Assembly (NCBI RefSeq): GCF_003412455.1
Contig: NZ_QTJU01000001.1
Coordinates: 806,001 to 870,000 of the forward strand
Length of the DNA: 64,000 bases
Source: Deminuibacter soli
GTDB taxonomy: Bacteria; Bacteroidota; Bacteroidia; Chitinophagales; Chitinophagaceae
Direction: 5' to 3'
Shown here: in pieces, positions 15,916-23,964 of the stretch
How the letters are laid out: each line of letters starts with the position of its first letter
How positions within the stretch are numbered: the stretch's first letter is position 1
The notes under the pieces: generated by a model
The model's input: only the letters and a program-made list of their open reading frames with translations
Told to the model about the DNA's origin: nothing
Database searches by the model: none
Position numbers and translations under genes: made by a program

Positions 15916-16252
15916 GGCATTCAGCTGCACGGGGACATAGCATGCAAATTGAAACGGTCGTCATTTCAAAGCAATTATGGGAATCAGTAATTAAGAGTTG
16001 ATGTTATACAGGAAGTGTCGGTGCAGGCAGGCTTATGAGACTATAGGTTTTATATAGGTCAGGGCCACGCTCCAGTGCTTTATTAGTTGTGTGTTCATCT
16101 GGTAATGGAGTTGGTGTGTTGAATGATTTACAAAACGAATATATGAGTAAGAAATCAATAAATACTAAAAAATTTAGTAATCGTAGTGATTGAACAGAAT
16201 GAACAAACATAAATATTTACAAATCAATACGTTTTAACCAAAACTCACAATT
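15916..16252. other. gap with truncated reading-frame remnant
   Basis: This 337-bp stretch has no convincing full gene. A 19-codon frame at 15942-16001 (MQIETVVISKQLWESVIKS, then stop) resembles the N-terminus of a small HTH/excisionase-type protein and may be a remnant. On the other strand a 68-codon frame (16004-16210) encodes a hydrophobic N-terminus, but lacks a ribosome-binding site. The last 60 bp are AT-rich and probably hold the promoter of the next gene. Confidence 0.35.
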
Positions 16253-16468
16253 ATGGGAAACTTAGCAATCCAGGAAATTTTGCTGATCATTGTCGGCGTT
16301 GCCATTATTCTGTATGTTAACAAACTTCTTATCGGCTGGTACTTTGAAATAAGGAAAAGAAACCGGCTGATGGAGGCTCAATTAAAATTGCTTGGACAGA
16401 TCGCTGCTGCCAGTAATGTAGACAAAGATAAGATTGCCGAAATTATTACTGAAGCCACATTTAACTAG
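16253..16468 (+). CDS. small single-pass membrane protein, 71 aa
   Basis: One strong membrane helix (ILLIIVGVAIILYVNKLLIG, residues 9-28) is followed by a basic cytoplasmic-type segment (EIRKRNRL) and an amphipathic tail. It is followed after 10 bp by a secreted DUF4468-like protein. Unknown function; it might be a lysogenic-conversion gene of the prophage. Confidence 0.6.
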   Translation: MGNLAIQEILLIIVGVAIILYVNKLLIGWYFEIRKRNRLMEAQLKLLGQIAAASNVDKDKIAEIITEATFN

Positions 16469-16478
16469 GCAATTACCT

Positions 16479-16988
16479 ATGAATAAATTACTGTTTCTCG
16501 CTTTGCTTATACCTGTGTTATCTTTTTCGCAGCGTGTGGAATTGCCATTAAGAGACGGACACCTTATCTATGAGAAAGTAGATAGCATACCCGGGAAAAG
16601 CATGTCCGAAATCTTTCTGTCCGCAAGGCAGTGGGTTAATGATCATTTCACTCAACCCAAGGATAATCTTCAAATAGATGAAAAAGAAACCGGTAAACTG
16701 CTCGGCCGTTACTCGTTTGATACTTATGTAGATAAGACATTAGCAATTCATAATTCAGTCATTGTAACAATTGAATGTAAAGAAAACAAAGCAAGGGTTA
16801 GGCTCTTAAGTTTCGATTTTATTGTTGACGGCGCCAAAGAAAAAAGGCGAGTGGACGAGGTAATCCAGGAACAACAAAAATCAGGCATAGATATATATAG
16901 CTATGAAAATTGGGGAGAATTAGATGCTGCTGCAAAAAGTATTCTATCTGGCATTTTCAATGCCTTGAAAATAGATGACAAGTTTTAA
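16479..16988 (+). CDS. secreted DUF4468-like protein
   Basis: About 169 aa from MNKLLFLALLIPVLSFSQ, a typical Bacteroidetes signal peptide ending at SFSQ. An earlier ATG at 16434 is in frame but overlaps the previous gene and spoils the signal peptide. The mature part (PGKSMSEIFLSARQWVNDHF, later LLGRYSF and VTIECKENKARVRL) matches the TBP-like DUF4468 layout seen in exported Bacteroidetes proteins of unknown role. Likely a prophage morphon expressed in the lysogen. Confidence 0.65.
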   Translation: MNKLLFLALLIPVLSFSQRVELPLRDGHLIYEKVDSIPGKSMSEIFLSARQWVNDHFTQPKDNLQIDEKETGKLLGRYSFDTYVDKTLAIHNSVIVTIECKENKARVRLLSFDFIVDGAKEKRRVDEVIQEQQKSGIDIYSYENWGELDAAAKSILSGIFNALKIDDKF

Positions 16989-16990
16989 TT

Positions 16991-17020
16991 ATGAGCGAGA
17001 TAAGATTATCAATATCGAAT
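16991..17020 (+). repeat. remnant copy of the 5' end of the 17621 gene
   Basis: These 30 bases match the first 30 bases of the repressor-like gene at 17621 with two differences (ATGAGCGAGATAAG versus ATGAGTGAGATAAG, then one more). Here the frame stops after eleven codons (SISN then stop). It contains the dyad GATAA-GA-TTATC, so it could serve as a decoy operator, or be a scar of a duplication. Confidence 0.55.
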
Positions 17021-17112
17021 TGAAGGTAAAGTAAGTTACGACGGCGCATACTACTATATCGGCACTGCTAATTCCTTTTTTAATTGGAGGGTTTACAGGT
17101 AGCAACATAAAA

Positions 17113-17436
17113 ATGTTTACGATGAAAAAGTTTTTTATACCCTTTGCCAACTCACCAGCAGAAGCAGAGGAAGCTTATGGCCTCATAAAAGAAAGCCTGC
17201 AGGCCCAGGGCAATAAAATATCCGACATGCGAATTGCATCCATCAGCTTCAGGCACGAAGGAAAAGTTTATTACGAAGAAGTTGGAGAACAAAGCGAGCG
17301 CATTGGAGAAACAATAATCGCGATTTTCCGGACGGACCGGCTTTTTCTCGTCCTGTCAAAAAACAGAGGAATCGTAAAAGGAGAACCCATGTTAGTAGGC
17401 CTGCATGAAGTAACGGAGACAACGCTGTTCTCTTAA
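17113..17436 (+). CDS. hypothetical protein, about 107 aa
   Basis: A compact alpha/beta protein (FIPFANSPAEAEEAYGLIKE ... VYYEEVGEQSERIGETIIAI) with no signal peptide. Starts at 17113 (MFTMKK) or 17122 (MKKFF) are both possible; a TTGGAGGG purine-rich stretch lies about 20 bp upstream. It sits between the remnant repeat and the full repressor-like gene. The sequence pattern resembles small conserved phage-cargo proteins, function unknown. Confidence 0.5.
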   Translation: MFTMKKFFIPFANSPAEAEEAYGLIKESLQAQGNKISDMRIASISFRHEGKVYYEEVGEQSERIGETIIAIFRTDRLFLVLSKNRGIVKGEPMLVGLHEVTETTLFS

Positions 17437-17587
17437 TTGAAGGTTCCCTGGTATAAAGGCACCACATATAGCGCAATGGCAGATCCAGATTTCTGGTGCC
17501 AACGAGGATTTTAACCAAGCGAGGCACTATTACCCGTTTACCACGGAAAAACACAGAGTGTTTAGGTTTGGCTTTTCCCATAACTAA

Positions 17588-17608
17588 AATAATTATCTGA
17601 TAATTATT
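17588..17608. promoter_or_regulatory. perfect palindromic operator
   Basis: The arm AATAATTATC is inverted exactly around a single T, 13 bp before the start of the HTH gene at 17621. The inner half-sites TTATC/GATAA recur as GATAA-GA-TTATC within that gene's first codons and in the remnant at 16991. This looks like an autoregulatory operator. Confidence 0.6.
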
Positions 17609-17620
17609 TCAAAGATACAA

Positions 17621-18010
17621 ATGAGTGAGATAAGATTATCAATATGGAATCAGCGGATGCTGGAATTAATGGAATACGTGATCGCTCGCGACCGTGCCGG
17701 CAGCCAGCAGGAATTTCTGGAAGCCCTGGGTTTTGGGCACACCAATCTCCGGCAGATCAAAATTGGCAAACAAAGCTTCCGCCATGAGCATTGCTGGAGT
17801 GCCTGCCACCTGTATGGGGTAAACATGAACTGGCTGTATGGATTCGAGAAAGAAATGTTCCGAAATCCCGAAACGCTGAATGCCGTCCAGAAGCTGAAAC
17901 TCATAGTAGAAGAGATAGCTGCAGAGCTGGACGACCGGAAGGCCTCCGTAACAAAAAAGTTAACAAAAAAGACAGCCAAGAAGGCAAACACATCAACATC
18001 AAAAAAGTAA
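17621..18010 (+). CDS. HTH regulator, BetR/XRE-like
   Basis: A 129-aa protein. The N-terminal segment (RAGSQQEFLEALGFGHTNLR, about 27-46) is an HTH, followed by YGVNMNWLYGFEKEMF, the hallmark of Bacteroidetes phage repressor-like proteins. The C-terminal 25 residues are a Lys/Thr-rich tail (KKLTKKTAKKANTSTSKK) that should bind DNA nonspecifically. It is the last gene of the prophage before the tRNA-derived attachment repeat and has a perfect palindrome at its promoter. Confidence 0.65.
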   Translation: MSEIRLSIWNQRMLELMEYVIARDRAGSQQEFLEALGFGHTNLRQIKIGKQSFRHEHCWSACHLYGVNMNWLYGFEKEMFRNPETLNAVQKLKLIVEEIAAELDDRKASVTKKLTKKTAKKANTSTSKK

Positions 18011-18060
18011 AACCCGCACTGGTGCTGAGTTTCAGAGAAAAAATGCTTTGGCCCATCTCT

Positions 18061-18103
18061 CTCATAATCAGGGGGTCCCAGGATCATGCCCTGGTGGGCC
18101 CAC
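18061..18103 (+). repeat. att site: 3' part of tRNA-Met(CAT)
   Basis: This 43-bp sequence is identical to 33066-33108. It folds as the tRNA 3' part: anticodon loop CTCATAA (anticodon CAT), stem strand TCAGG, T-stem CCAGG/CCTGG, acceptor strand TGGGCCC and discriminator A. Upstream bases (ATCTCT) cannot pair with TCAGG and there is no D-arm, so this is a fragment, not a functional tRNA. It marks the junction between the prophage and the mobilizable element. The identity begins exactly at the anticodon loop, a usual crossover site for tyrosine integrases. Confidence 0.88.
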
Positions 18104-18111
18104 TCAGTATC

Positions 18112-18148
18112 AAGCAGTTATGACGTGAAAGCGCATAACTGCTTTTTC
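18112..18148 (+). terminator. terminator after att
   Basis: An 11-bp perfect stem (AAGCAGTTATG / CATAACTGCTT) followed by TTT, directly after the tRNA fragment. It replaces the natural tRNA terminator, so tRNA-Met transcription would still end correctly after excision or integration. Confidence 0.8.
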
Positions 18149-18177
18149 ATTTGATACAGGTTTTGATACATGTTTTT
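18149..18177 (+). repeat. left arm-type integrase site
   Basis: Contains TTTGATACAGG and TTTGATACATG as an 11-bp tandem pair. A nearly identical 27-bp copy (one mismatch) lies at 32914-32940 near the other end, same orientation. Such paired direct repeats near both att cores are what tyrosine integrase N-terminal arm domains bind. Confidence 0.7.
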
Positions 18178-18190
18178 CGCGGAAAAAATA

Positions 18191-18222
18191 TTTGTTAAAA
18201 ATGTTGATTTAGATTAAATTTG
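18191..18222 (+). promoter_or_regulatory. Bacteroidetes-type promoter
   Basis: TTTG (18191-18194), a 20-bp spacer, then TAAATTTG (18215-18222), an exact match to the Bacteroidetes consensus TTTG/TAnnTTTG. It lies about 80 bp before the first gene of the mobilizable element. Confidence 0.6.
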
Positions 18223-18302
18223 TTGCCTTTTTTTCATCTCCTGCCTTCCCAATTCACTTACATCGGTATTGATTGTAAATTGAGCTATCCTAAATAAATT
18301 CT

Positions 18303-18845
18303 ATGAGTGACCATAGCGTATCGCTAGTACCTAAGCTATCAGTATGTAACGACAGGAAACAAAAAGCCAATGAAACCCTGAAATGGCTTATTTCAATTGA
18401 TGCCGTTAAATCTGAGCCCTCAGCCTGCATTCTTAGTTCCGAATACGGCTACTCAATTTCTCAGGGAGCCAGTAAAATAACCGCCGAACCAGAATATTTG
18501 CCATTTGAGTTGCTGGTAAACGGACTGGAAGTAATCACAGAACGGCAGGTATTTCATGCAGGGGAAAATGGTATTGAAACGCTTATTTGTCCAAATTGCC
18601 AAGAGGATATTGCATCGGAAGATTGGGAGTTTCTAAATGAATGGAGCAGTGGCGAGAGCAACAATCTGACTTGCCCAAAGTGCGAGGTGGGTGCAGAGAT
18701 TCACAACTTTAAATTTATTCCTGCATGGGGATTTAGCGATTTGGGATTTACTTTTTGGAACTGGCCTGCTTTTACTGATACATTTATTGAGGACTTTAAA
18801 AGGCAGGTCGGGTGTGATATTGAAGTGGTATACGCGAAAATATAA
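18303..18845 (+). CDS. zinc-ribbon protein, 180 aa
   Basis: First gene of the mobilizable element. Two CPNC/CPKC knuckles (about residues 97-100 and 120-123) form a zinc ribbon in the second half, followed by an aromatic-rich end (LGFTFWNWPAFTD ... IEVVYAKI). Proteins with this layout are sometimes mislabelled sugar ABC transporter ATPase; there is no P-loop here. Likely cargo; function unknown. Confidence 0.6.
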   Translation: MSDHSVSLVPKLSVCNDRKQKANETLKWLISIDAVKSEPSACILSSEYGYSISQGASKITAEPEYLPFELLVNGLEVITERQVFHAGENGIETLICPNCQEDIASEDWEFLNEWSSGESNNLTCPKCEVGAEIHNFKFIPAWGFSDLGFTFWNWPAFTDTFIEDFKRQVGCDIEVVYAKI

Positions 18846-18909
18846 GCAATAGTAAGAATGCAATAGGGAATACAGGATATCTTAAATTTATAGCTGACAC
18901 CTATAACAA

Positions 18910-19857
18910 ATGGAAAGACCTAAAAACATAGGCTTCACTACAAAATACCTTTCTAACCGAAACTATCTGAAAGAGCTTTCGGTCGATGGGAAGCGAACAG
19001 GGCGCTTTTACTTCTATATCGGTTTTTACGATAAATACGTTTCCCAGATTATCCGCAACGGTAATTGCATTTCACTGTTAACACATGAGATTGGTATTAC
19101 GTCAGACAATTTCTGGAACACTAACTATTTTGAAGATTTGTCCCGGTTTGTATTCTGGACATTCAACAAAAGCTTTCTGCTTACTATCACCGAAAAGATT
19201 GACCTTCTTAAACTTTCTGTTTTAAAGCGCTGCCGGGAATTGCTTTCAGAAAACCCGGCTCCATACGGTGAACAATTACAAAATGATGCAGACGAAGAAC
19301 TACAATGGTGTATACTAAAGAGCCATAACCTGAAGAAAAGCGGACAGTTTGAAAACATGTACGCATTAGACGGACAAAACCGTTCAGCCATTCTTTCAGC
19401 ACTTGATAATAAAATTGCTTCCCATTCTCCCACACAAACACTCGCACCGGAAAACTTACCTTCTACTGTGCAGGAAATCCAAGCCAACAACACGCCGATT
19501 TTTTTAGAGATGCTTCGGCCGATGCATGGAGAAGCGGAAGATACCTTGCAATTCATCAAATCGAAATTATCAGAAGCAGATTTTGAGTTTAACCTTTTTG
19601 AATCTATTCCCAAGTTAGCTAACGGAAAGAATCCTTACGGATTAAACGGCTGCATTGCGGCCATGATTGAGTTCTTTTACCAGCACAATTATTTTAAACC
19701 GGAACATACATTGGAGGAAATCTTCAAAGCATACCAGTTTTATTCCGGTAATAGGATTGGAAAATTAAAAGTATTTATTTCAGAATTTAGGAACGACAAC
19801 AATTTCAGAAAATATTCAGCACGGTTGAAAGAGTTGAAAATAAGCCGATTACCGTAA
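18910..19857 (+). CDS. hypothetical protein, 315 aa
   Basis: A soluble protein with no recognised motif. The N-terminal third is Tyr/Phe-rich (GRFYFYIGFYDKYVSQII); the C-terminal third is helical (AMIEFFYQHNYFKPEHTL). It follows the zinc-ribbon gene by 64 bp and precedes the excisionase. Its region is AT-rich, like the rest of the element. Comparable genes precede excisionase and primase genes in Bacteroidetes mobilizable elements, but I cannot name a family. Confidence 0.55.
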   Translation: MERPKNIGFTTKYLSNRNYLKELSVDGKRTGRFYFYIGFYDKYVSQIIRNGNCISLLTHEIGITSDNFWNTNYFEDLSRFVFWTFNKSFLLTITEKIDLLKLSVLKRCRELLSENPAPYGEQLQNDADEELQWCILKSHNLKKSGQFENMYALDGQNRSAILSALDNKIASHSPTQTLAPENLPSTVQEIQANNTPIFLEMLRPMHGEAEDTLQFIKSKLSEADFEFNLFESIPKLANGKNPYGLNGCIAAMIEFFYQHNYFKPEHTLEEIFKAYQFYSGNRIGKLKVFISEFRNDNNFRKYSARLKELKISRLP

Positions 19858-19964
19858 CACAAAGTAACTTTCCCTAATTGCCTGATTTCATTCCCTGATA
19901 CGCCTGATTACGGGAGCCTTCCATAAGAATTTGCATACAGTTAGTAACAATTAAAACTACATGT

Positions 19965-20309
19965 ATGCAGTCAGGAAATCCATTTGAAGTTATTATTGAA
20001 CGTCTGGATCAACTACAGATCACAGTTAATTTATTATCCAGTCACGCAGAAAAAGTGCAGGCTGGCCCGGCATCTGATCCCAACCGGTTAATTGATTTAA
20101 CAGAAGCCGCTAACATTGTTTGCCGCCCAATTGGCACTGTTAGGCATTACATCCATCACCGGAATTTACCCGCTATTAAAGTCGGCAAAAGCTATCTGGT
20201 AAAGTACAGTGAATTACTGGATTGGGTACAGAAGTTTAATGATCCGCAGCTTCTGAAGAAAAGCGCTATTTCTCCAATGCTAAGTATTCGCAAACGATAC
20301 GGCAAGTAA
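19965..20309 (+). CDS. excisionase-like HTH protein
   Basis: A 114-aa protein. The C-terminal half (LIDLTEAANIVCRPIGTVRH ... LPAIKVGKSYLVKYSELLDW) is a standard MerR/Xis-like winged helix, as in excisionases of Bacteroidetes mobilizable elements. The N-terminal part is a short coiled helix. It precedes the primase gene by 38 bp, the common order excisionase-primase-mobilization. Likely directs excision with the element's integrase. Confidence 0.75.
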   Translation: MQSGNPFEVIIERLDQLQITVNLLSSHAEKVQAGPASDPNRLIDLTEAANIVCRPIGTVRHYIHHRNLPAIKVGKSYLVKYSELLDWVQKFNDPQLLKKSAISPMLSIRKRYGK

Positions 20310-20347
20310 GACAGTATTCCATTGACCACATTATTAAATCGGATATT

Positions 20348-21300
20348 ATGGAACGCAGTCTTTCTATCCAGGATGCGAAGCAGATTAATCTGGTGGATTA
20401 TCTGGCAACGTTAGGTCATCAGCCGCAAAAAATCAGGAACTCAGATTATTGGTATCTATCTCCTTTGCGGGAAGAAAAAACGCCGTCCTTCAAAGTGAAC
20501 CGGCAACTAAACGTCTGGTACGACCACGGCACCGGGCAGGGCGGTGATATTATTGACTTTGGAACGCAGTATCACCGGTGCCAAATCAAACAGTTTTTAG
20601 AACGGCTATCCATCATACCCACCGTTCCTTTTTCTTTTCACCCGCAGTCTTCCCCCGGCCTTTTGCCTTCTGTCCCGGCTGTTGTTGCTGGTGAAAAGAA
20701 AGAGCCTGCCTATGGTAAAATTATCATTCAGGACGTGCGGCCCCTTGCGGATAAAAGCCTATCAGACTACCTGCATAAAAGAAGTATTCCGGTAGATATT
20801 GCCAGCCGTTTTTGTAAAGAGGTGGATTTTCTTCTGTATGGGAGGCAGCATACTGTCATCGGCTTTCCCAACAACGCCGGAGGCTATGAGCTGCGAAACG
20901 AGAATTTTAAAGGCAGCAGTTCCCCCAAAGATATTAGCCTGCAACAAGGCAGGCGGTTGGATGATCTGGTGGTATTCGAGGGCTTTTCAACTTCCTTTCT
21001 TTTCAAACGATCAACCGGGAGAAGCAAGCGCCCCTGTCAAATTGCCTGATACTAAACTCCCTTTCCTTCTTTGAAAAAAGCCGTCAGCAGATGGAAGAAT
21101 ACAAGACGGTGCATTTGATTTTAGACAGGGATACCGCTGGAACAAATGCCACCAAAAGAGCGCTGGAATGGAATACCGGCAAGGAAGATAAATACATTGA
21201 CCGCAGCGAGTTTTATAAAGGCCATAAGGACTTAAACGCATGGCTTATTCATCAGCAGTATATCAAAGAGCAAAACCGGAGCATAGGAAGGCATTTGTGA
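20348..21300 (+). pseudogene. Toprim primase-like protein, frameshifted
   Basis: The first frame (to 21049) gives a CHC2-like N-terminus lacking zinc cysteines (DYWYLSPLREEKTPSFKV, WYDHGTGQGGDIIDFG), then VVFEGFSTSFLF before drifting out of frame. Adding one T to the T4 run at 20984-20987 restores VVFEGFFNFLSFQTINREKQ and runs on into the Toprim end (HLILDRDTAGTNATKRALEW) that is otherwise open at 21091-21300. Restored length is about 317 aa, normal for primases of Bacteroidetes mobilizable elements. Whether this is decay or a sequencing error cannot be told from here. Confidence 0.82.
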
Positions 21301-21310
21301 GTTTGAAGTA

Positions 21311-21344
21311 GCCAGCTATGTTTTGGTAAAACCAAAACGCTGGC
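21311..21344. other. oriT candidate inverted repeat
   Basis: A 14-bp interrupted stem: GCCAGC, a TAT bulge, GTTTTGGT, loop AAA, then ACCAAAAC and GCTGGC. No T-run follows, which argues against a terminator. It lies 75 bp upstream of the MobC and relaxase genes, followed by a G-rich stretch (CCGGGGGCATTCGTGGGG), the usual position of a transfer origin. Confidence 0.55.
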
Positions 21345-21418
21345 CCACTCATGCCGGGGGCATTCGTGGGGGGATTTTTTTCATGCTATCGCATTCAAAA
21401 AATTAAAGTGAGAACGAT

Positions 21419-21799
21419 ATGGAGCAGCAGATTAAAACAACAAAAAGCAAGGGTGGACGGCCACCCAAAGCGATTAAAAAAGATCAGTACCTGGCTATCA
21501 AATGCAGTCAATACGAAAGGCGCGTGATAGAAGCAAAAGCTAAAAAAGTAAACGCCACAGTATCCGAGTACCTGCGAAAAATGGGGCTTACCGGAAAAAT
21601 TGACATAAAGGAAATTACCCTGCCGGAAGATTTTCTAGCCTTTACCGCCATGCTAAACCACATGGCAGCGAACCTGAACCAGATTGCCAAAAAGCGAAAT
21701 GGCATAGACGAATTAAGTTCTTATGAACGTGCCGACCTGAAAGTAATAGCAGCACGTTTCCGGGAGATTGCTTCACAAATTAAAAGCAGTTTAGCATGA
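21419..21799 (+). CDS. MobC-like relaxosome protein
   Basis: A 126-aa protein. The basic N-terminus (KSKGGRPPKAIKKDQY) leads into a ribbon-helix-helix-like region (LAIKCSQYERRVIEAKAKK, VSEYLRKMGLTG) and a C-terminal helix pair with LNHMAANLNQIAKKRNG, the hallmark of MobC family accessory proteins that open DNA at oriT. Its stop overlaps the relaxase start by 4 bp (ATGA). Confidence 0.85.
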   Translation: MEQQIKTTKSKGGRPPKAIKKDQYLAIKCSQYERRVIEAKAKKVNATVSEYLRKMGLTGKIDIKEITLPEDFLAFTAMLNHMAANLNQIAKKRNGIDELSSYERADLKVIAARFREIASQIKSSLA

Positions 21800-22842
21800 T
21801 CGGCTATGTGGGAACCGGGGCTTCTTTCTTTGATTGTATGCGGTATTGCTTAGAAGACAAGAAAGAATTATCCGAAGAAAAGAAGCGGGAACTTTCAGAA
21901 AAAGACCATCTGCAGCATAAAGACCGGGCAGAGGTTTTGTATTACCACAAGTGTTACGGCGACAAAAAAGAACTGGCAAGAGATTTTAATGAGGTAGCCC
22001 GTTTAAGCAAGCGAGTGGAAAAACCGGTGTTTCATTTTTCGTTACGGCTGGCTCCCAGCGAGGAACTTTCCAAAGACAAATGGATGGAAATAGGTCAGGC
22101 ATGTGCAAAGGAGTTTGGTGTATCAGAGAACCAATATTTCTGCGTATTGCACAAAGACACTAAAGAGCAACACATTCATATTGTTGCCAACCGCGTTGGC
22201 TTTGACAAGAAAGTGGCCAGCGATAGCAATAGTTACCGAAGAATGGCACAGCTCTGCCGCAATCTGGAAAAGCAATACCAGTTAAAAGAAGTGTTAAGCC
22301 CACGTGCCTTTTTATCAAAAGAGGAACGTAGCCTGCCCCGCCATGATCTAAGAAAGGAACAGCTACTGAATGATATCCGGCAAACATTGAAGGAGACTAA
22401 CAATTACCGGGAATTTGAAAAAGGAATGCAAAACCGCGGGTATGAGGTTGTAAAAGGCCGGGGGATTTCCTTCATTGATGATAAGAAAGTAAAGACAAAA
22501 GGCAGTGAAGTTGGCTTTTCCCTTTCCAAAATAGAAAAGGTGCTTTCTCTCAAAAATGAACTCGCGGCAAAGAAAGCAACACAACAGGCTTACCAGATAG
22601 CACAGCGGCAGCAGGCACACAAACAAGACAGCAGCGCCGATATTCCCAAATCAGGCCGGGATGAAAAAAAATGGGAAAAAGCTACACACGGCCAACATGA
22701 TAAAAGTGTTGCCTTTTTAGAAAAGATGATCGACGACCTCCTGAAATACACACCTACGAATGACCACATGCCTTTTGAATTAACGCAGGAAGGGTATGAA
22801 CAAAGAAAGAGAAAGGAAAAAGCCCAATCTCTTAGCAGGTAA
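21796..22842 (+). CDS. MobP-type relaxase
   Basis: A 348-aa relaxase/mobilization nuclease. MIGYVGTGASFFDCMRYCLE at the N-terminus contains a candidate nucleophile Tyr, motif II is around HFSLRLAPSEELS, and the histidine triad motif III is KEQHIHIVANRV (about 121-132). The C-terminal 120 residues are basic and coiled. It nicks oriT and stays bound to the strand during transfer. With no conjugation (Tra) genes in view the element is mobilizable, needing a helper. Confidence 0.88.
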   Translation: MIGYVGTGASFFDCMRYCLEDKKELSEEKKRELSEKDHLQHKDRAEVLYYHKCYGDKKELARDFNEVARLSKRVEKPVFHFSLRLAPSEELSKDKWMEIGQACAKEFGVSENQYFCVLHKDTKEQHIHIVANRVGFDKKVASDSNSYRRMAQLCRNLEKQYQLKEVLSPRAFLSKEERSLPRHDLRKEQLLNDIRQTLKETNNYREFEKGMQNRGYEVVKGRGISFIDDKKVKTKGSEVGFSLSKIEKVLSLKNELAAKKATQQAYQIAQRQQAHKQDSSADIPKSGRDEKKWEKATHGQHDKSVAFLEKMIDDLLKYTPTNDHMPFELTQEGYEQRKRKEKAQSLSR

Positions 22843-22871
22843 CATTACTACTAAAAAACAAATCTATTTTT

Positions 22872-23429
22872 ATGAATACAGAACATATTGAAATTGTGAT
22901 GAACGAGTTTAGCGAAGAACTGAAAACAACGAATAAAGCTGTTGTTGATATGGCAACGGCTTTTAACACGCTGCAACATAAAATTGCCGGTTTCGAAGAA
23001 AAATTAGCTAACCAGCATTTAACAGCTTCAGCTGATATGGCTCCTATACAGGACATTGTAAAGAAAGGTATGACTGATGCGCTTTTAATTGCAGCAAGAC
23101 AGCCTAAGAGCCTAACGAAGAAATTTCAAATTCTGCTTTTTCCTGAACAGGATGCTAAATTATTCTATAAGATAGTGTTTGGCTGCTGGTTTCTTTTAGT
23201 AGTAATCGCTCTTGCAATTGGCGATATTTACAAACTCGGCAGCCAGTGGATAGAGAAAGAAAAGGCGATAGAAATTGTTCTTCGCCAACAGGAAAATGCC
23301 CATATTGTAAAAGCATGGCATAACCTTTATCAAAGAAGCAAGAAAAGTTTCAGGATTAAAATGGATCAAATCATAGTACGCAATACAATGCAATCAGAAG
23401 ATACCCTTGTGAAAATAGACAATAATTAG
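22872..23429 (+). CDS. membrane protein following the relaxase, 185 aa
   Basis: Residues 1-70 are helical and coiled, one membrane helix (FGCWFLLVVIALAIGDIYKL) lies near residues 103-122, and the rest is basic and helical. It follows the relaxase by 29 bp, a usual place for a small mobilization membrane protein in Bacteroidetes mobile elements. Coupling the relaxosome to a helper transfer channel is plausible but inferred. Confidence 0.6.
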   Translation: MNTEHIEIVMNEFSEELKTTNKAVVDMATAFNTLQHKIAGFEEKLANQHLTASADMAPIQDIVKKGMTDALLIAARQPKSLTKKFQILLFPEQDAKLFYKIVFGCWFLLVVIALAIGDIYKLGSQWIEKEKAIEIVLRQQENAHIVKAWHNLYQRSKKSFRIKMDQIIVRNTMQSEDTLVKIDNN

Positions 23430-23533
23430 ACAAAGAATAAAAGACCTATGTTTCTCGATCAAAAATATCAAGAACCATAGATCCTGATAAAAGACAATGA
23501 TATATCAGACAATCTTTTTTCGGCTGTCAAAAC

Positions 23534-23929
23534 CTATACATTCTTTAGATAGCCTAACAAATTATGGACTTCTTGGTCTTTTACAGTATAAATAAGATTG
23601 GCGCCTAATGCATATTTTTTGTATTCCTTTTGAAAAACACAATTGAAGTTATAAAACGCCTTTTCCATGATGGATTTTATTTCGAGAAAATTAAGGGATT
23701 TTATTCCGTCATTAATAAATACCTGTTCGGCAATACAGTTTAGACTCAAATCTGCTTCTTTATAAAACTTGACAAAACATCGAAATAACAAGCCATTGGC
23801 GATTTTGGTATCAGGTTTCAATACATGCCGGATGGTCATACCCATGTCTGTTTTTGTGATACTTTTAGGTGATTTATAATACTCCCAATGGATTATTTTA
23901 ATTGGCAACTCGTCAGTCTTAAACTCCAT
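23534..23929 (-). CDS. small protein in TIR-like/ATPase operon, 131 aa
   Basis: An unrecognised alpha/beta protein (IKIIHWEYYKSPKSITKTD, GLLFRCFVKFYKEADLS). It lies 35 bp downstream of the large ATPase on the same strand and should be co-transcribed. No signal peptide, membrane helix or metal motif. In a defense-type operon this could be an effector, adaptor or immunity component. Confidence 0.55.
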   Translation of the reverse strand: MEFKTDELPIKIIHWEYYKSPKSITKTDMGMTIRHVLKPDTKIANGLLFRCFVKFYKEADLSLNCIAEQVFINDGIKSLNFLEIKSIMEKAFYNFNCVFQKEYKKYALGANLIYTVKDQEVHNLLGYLKNV

Positions 23930-23964
23930 ATTGTTACTTTAAGAATGAAATATGTTTAGCTCTA

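Noticed and set aside
16004-16210. 68-codon minus-strand frame with hydrophobic start
   Set aside because: No ribosome-binding site, no partner gene and the composition fits AT-rich intergenic DNA; mentioned only as part of the gap entry.
17249-17581. 110-codon frame on the minus strand
   Set aside because: Most of it lies over the real gene at 17113-17436 and its composition is poor. Only its first 37 codons are outside that gene.
18040-18103. Intact tRNA-Met gene at the left att
   Set aside because: Upstream bases cannot form the anticodon stem or D-arm, so only the 3' part is present.
20984-21091. Two separate primase-fragment genes
   Set aside because: The second half lacks a start for a functional domain and one inserted base restores a normal Toprim protein.
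23446-23480. Hairpin after the 185-aa membrane-protein gene
   Set aside because: The stem is imperfect (CTATG/CATAG with mismatches) and no T-run follows, so it is not called a terminator.
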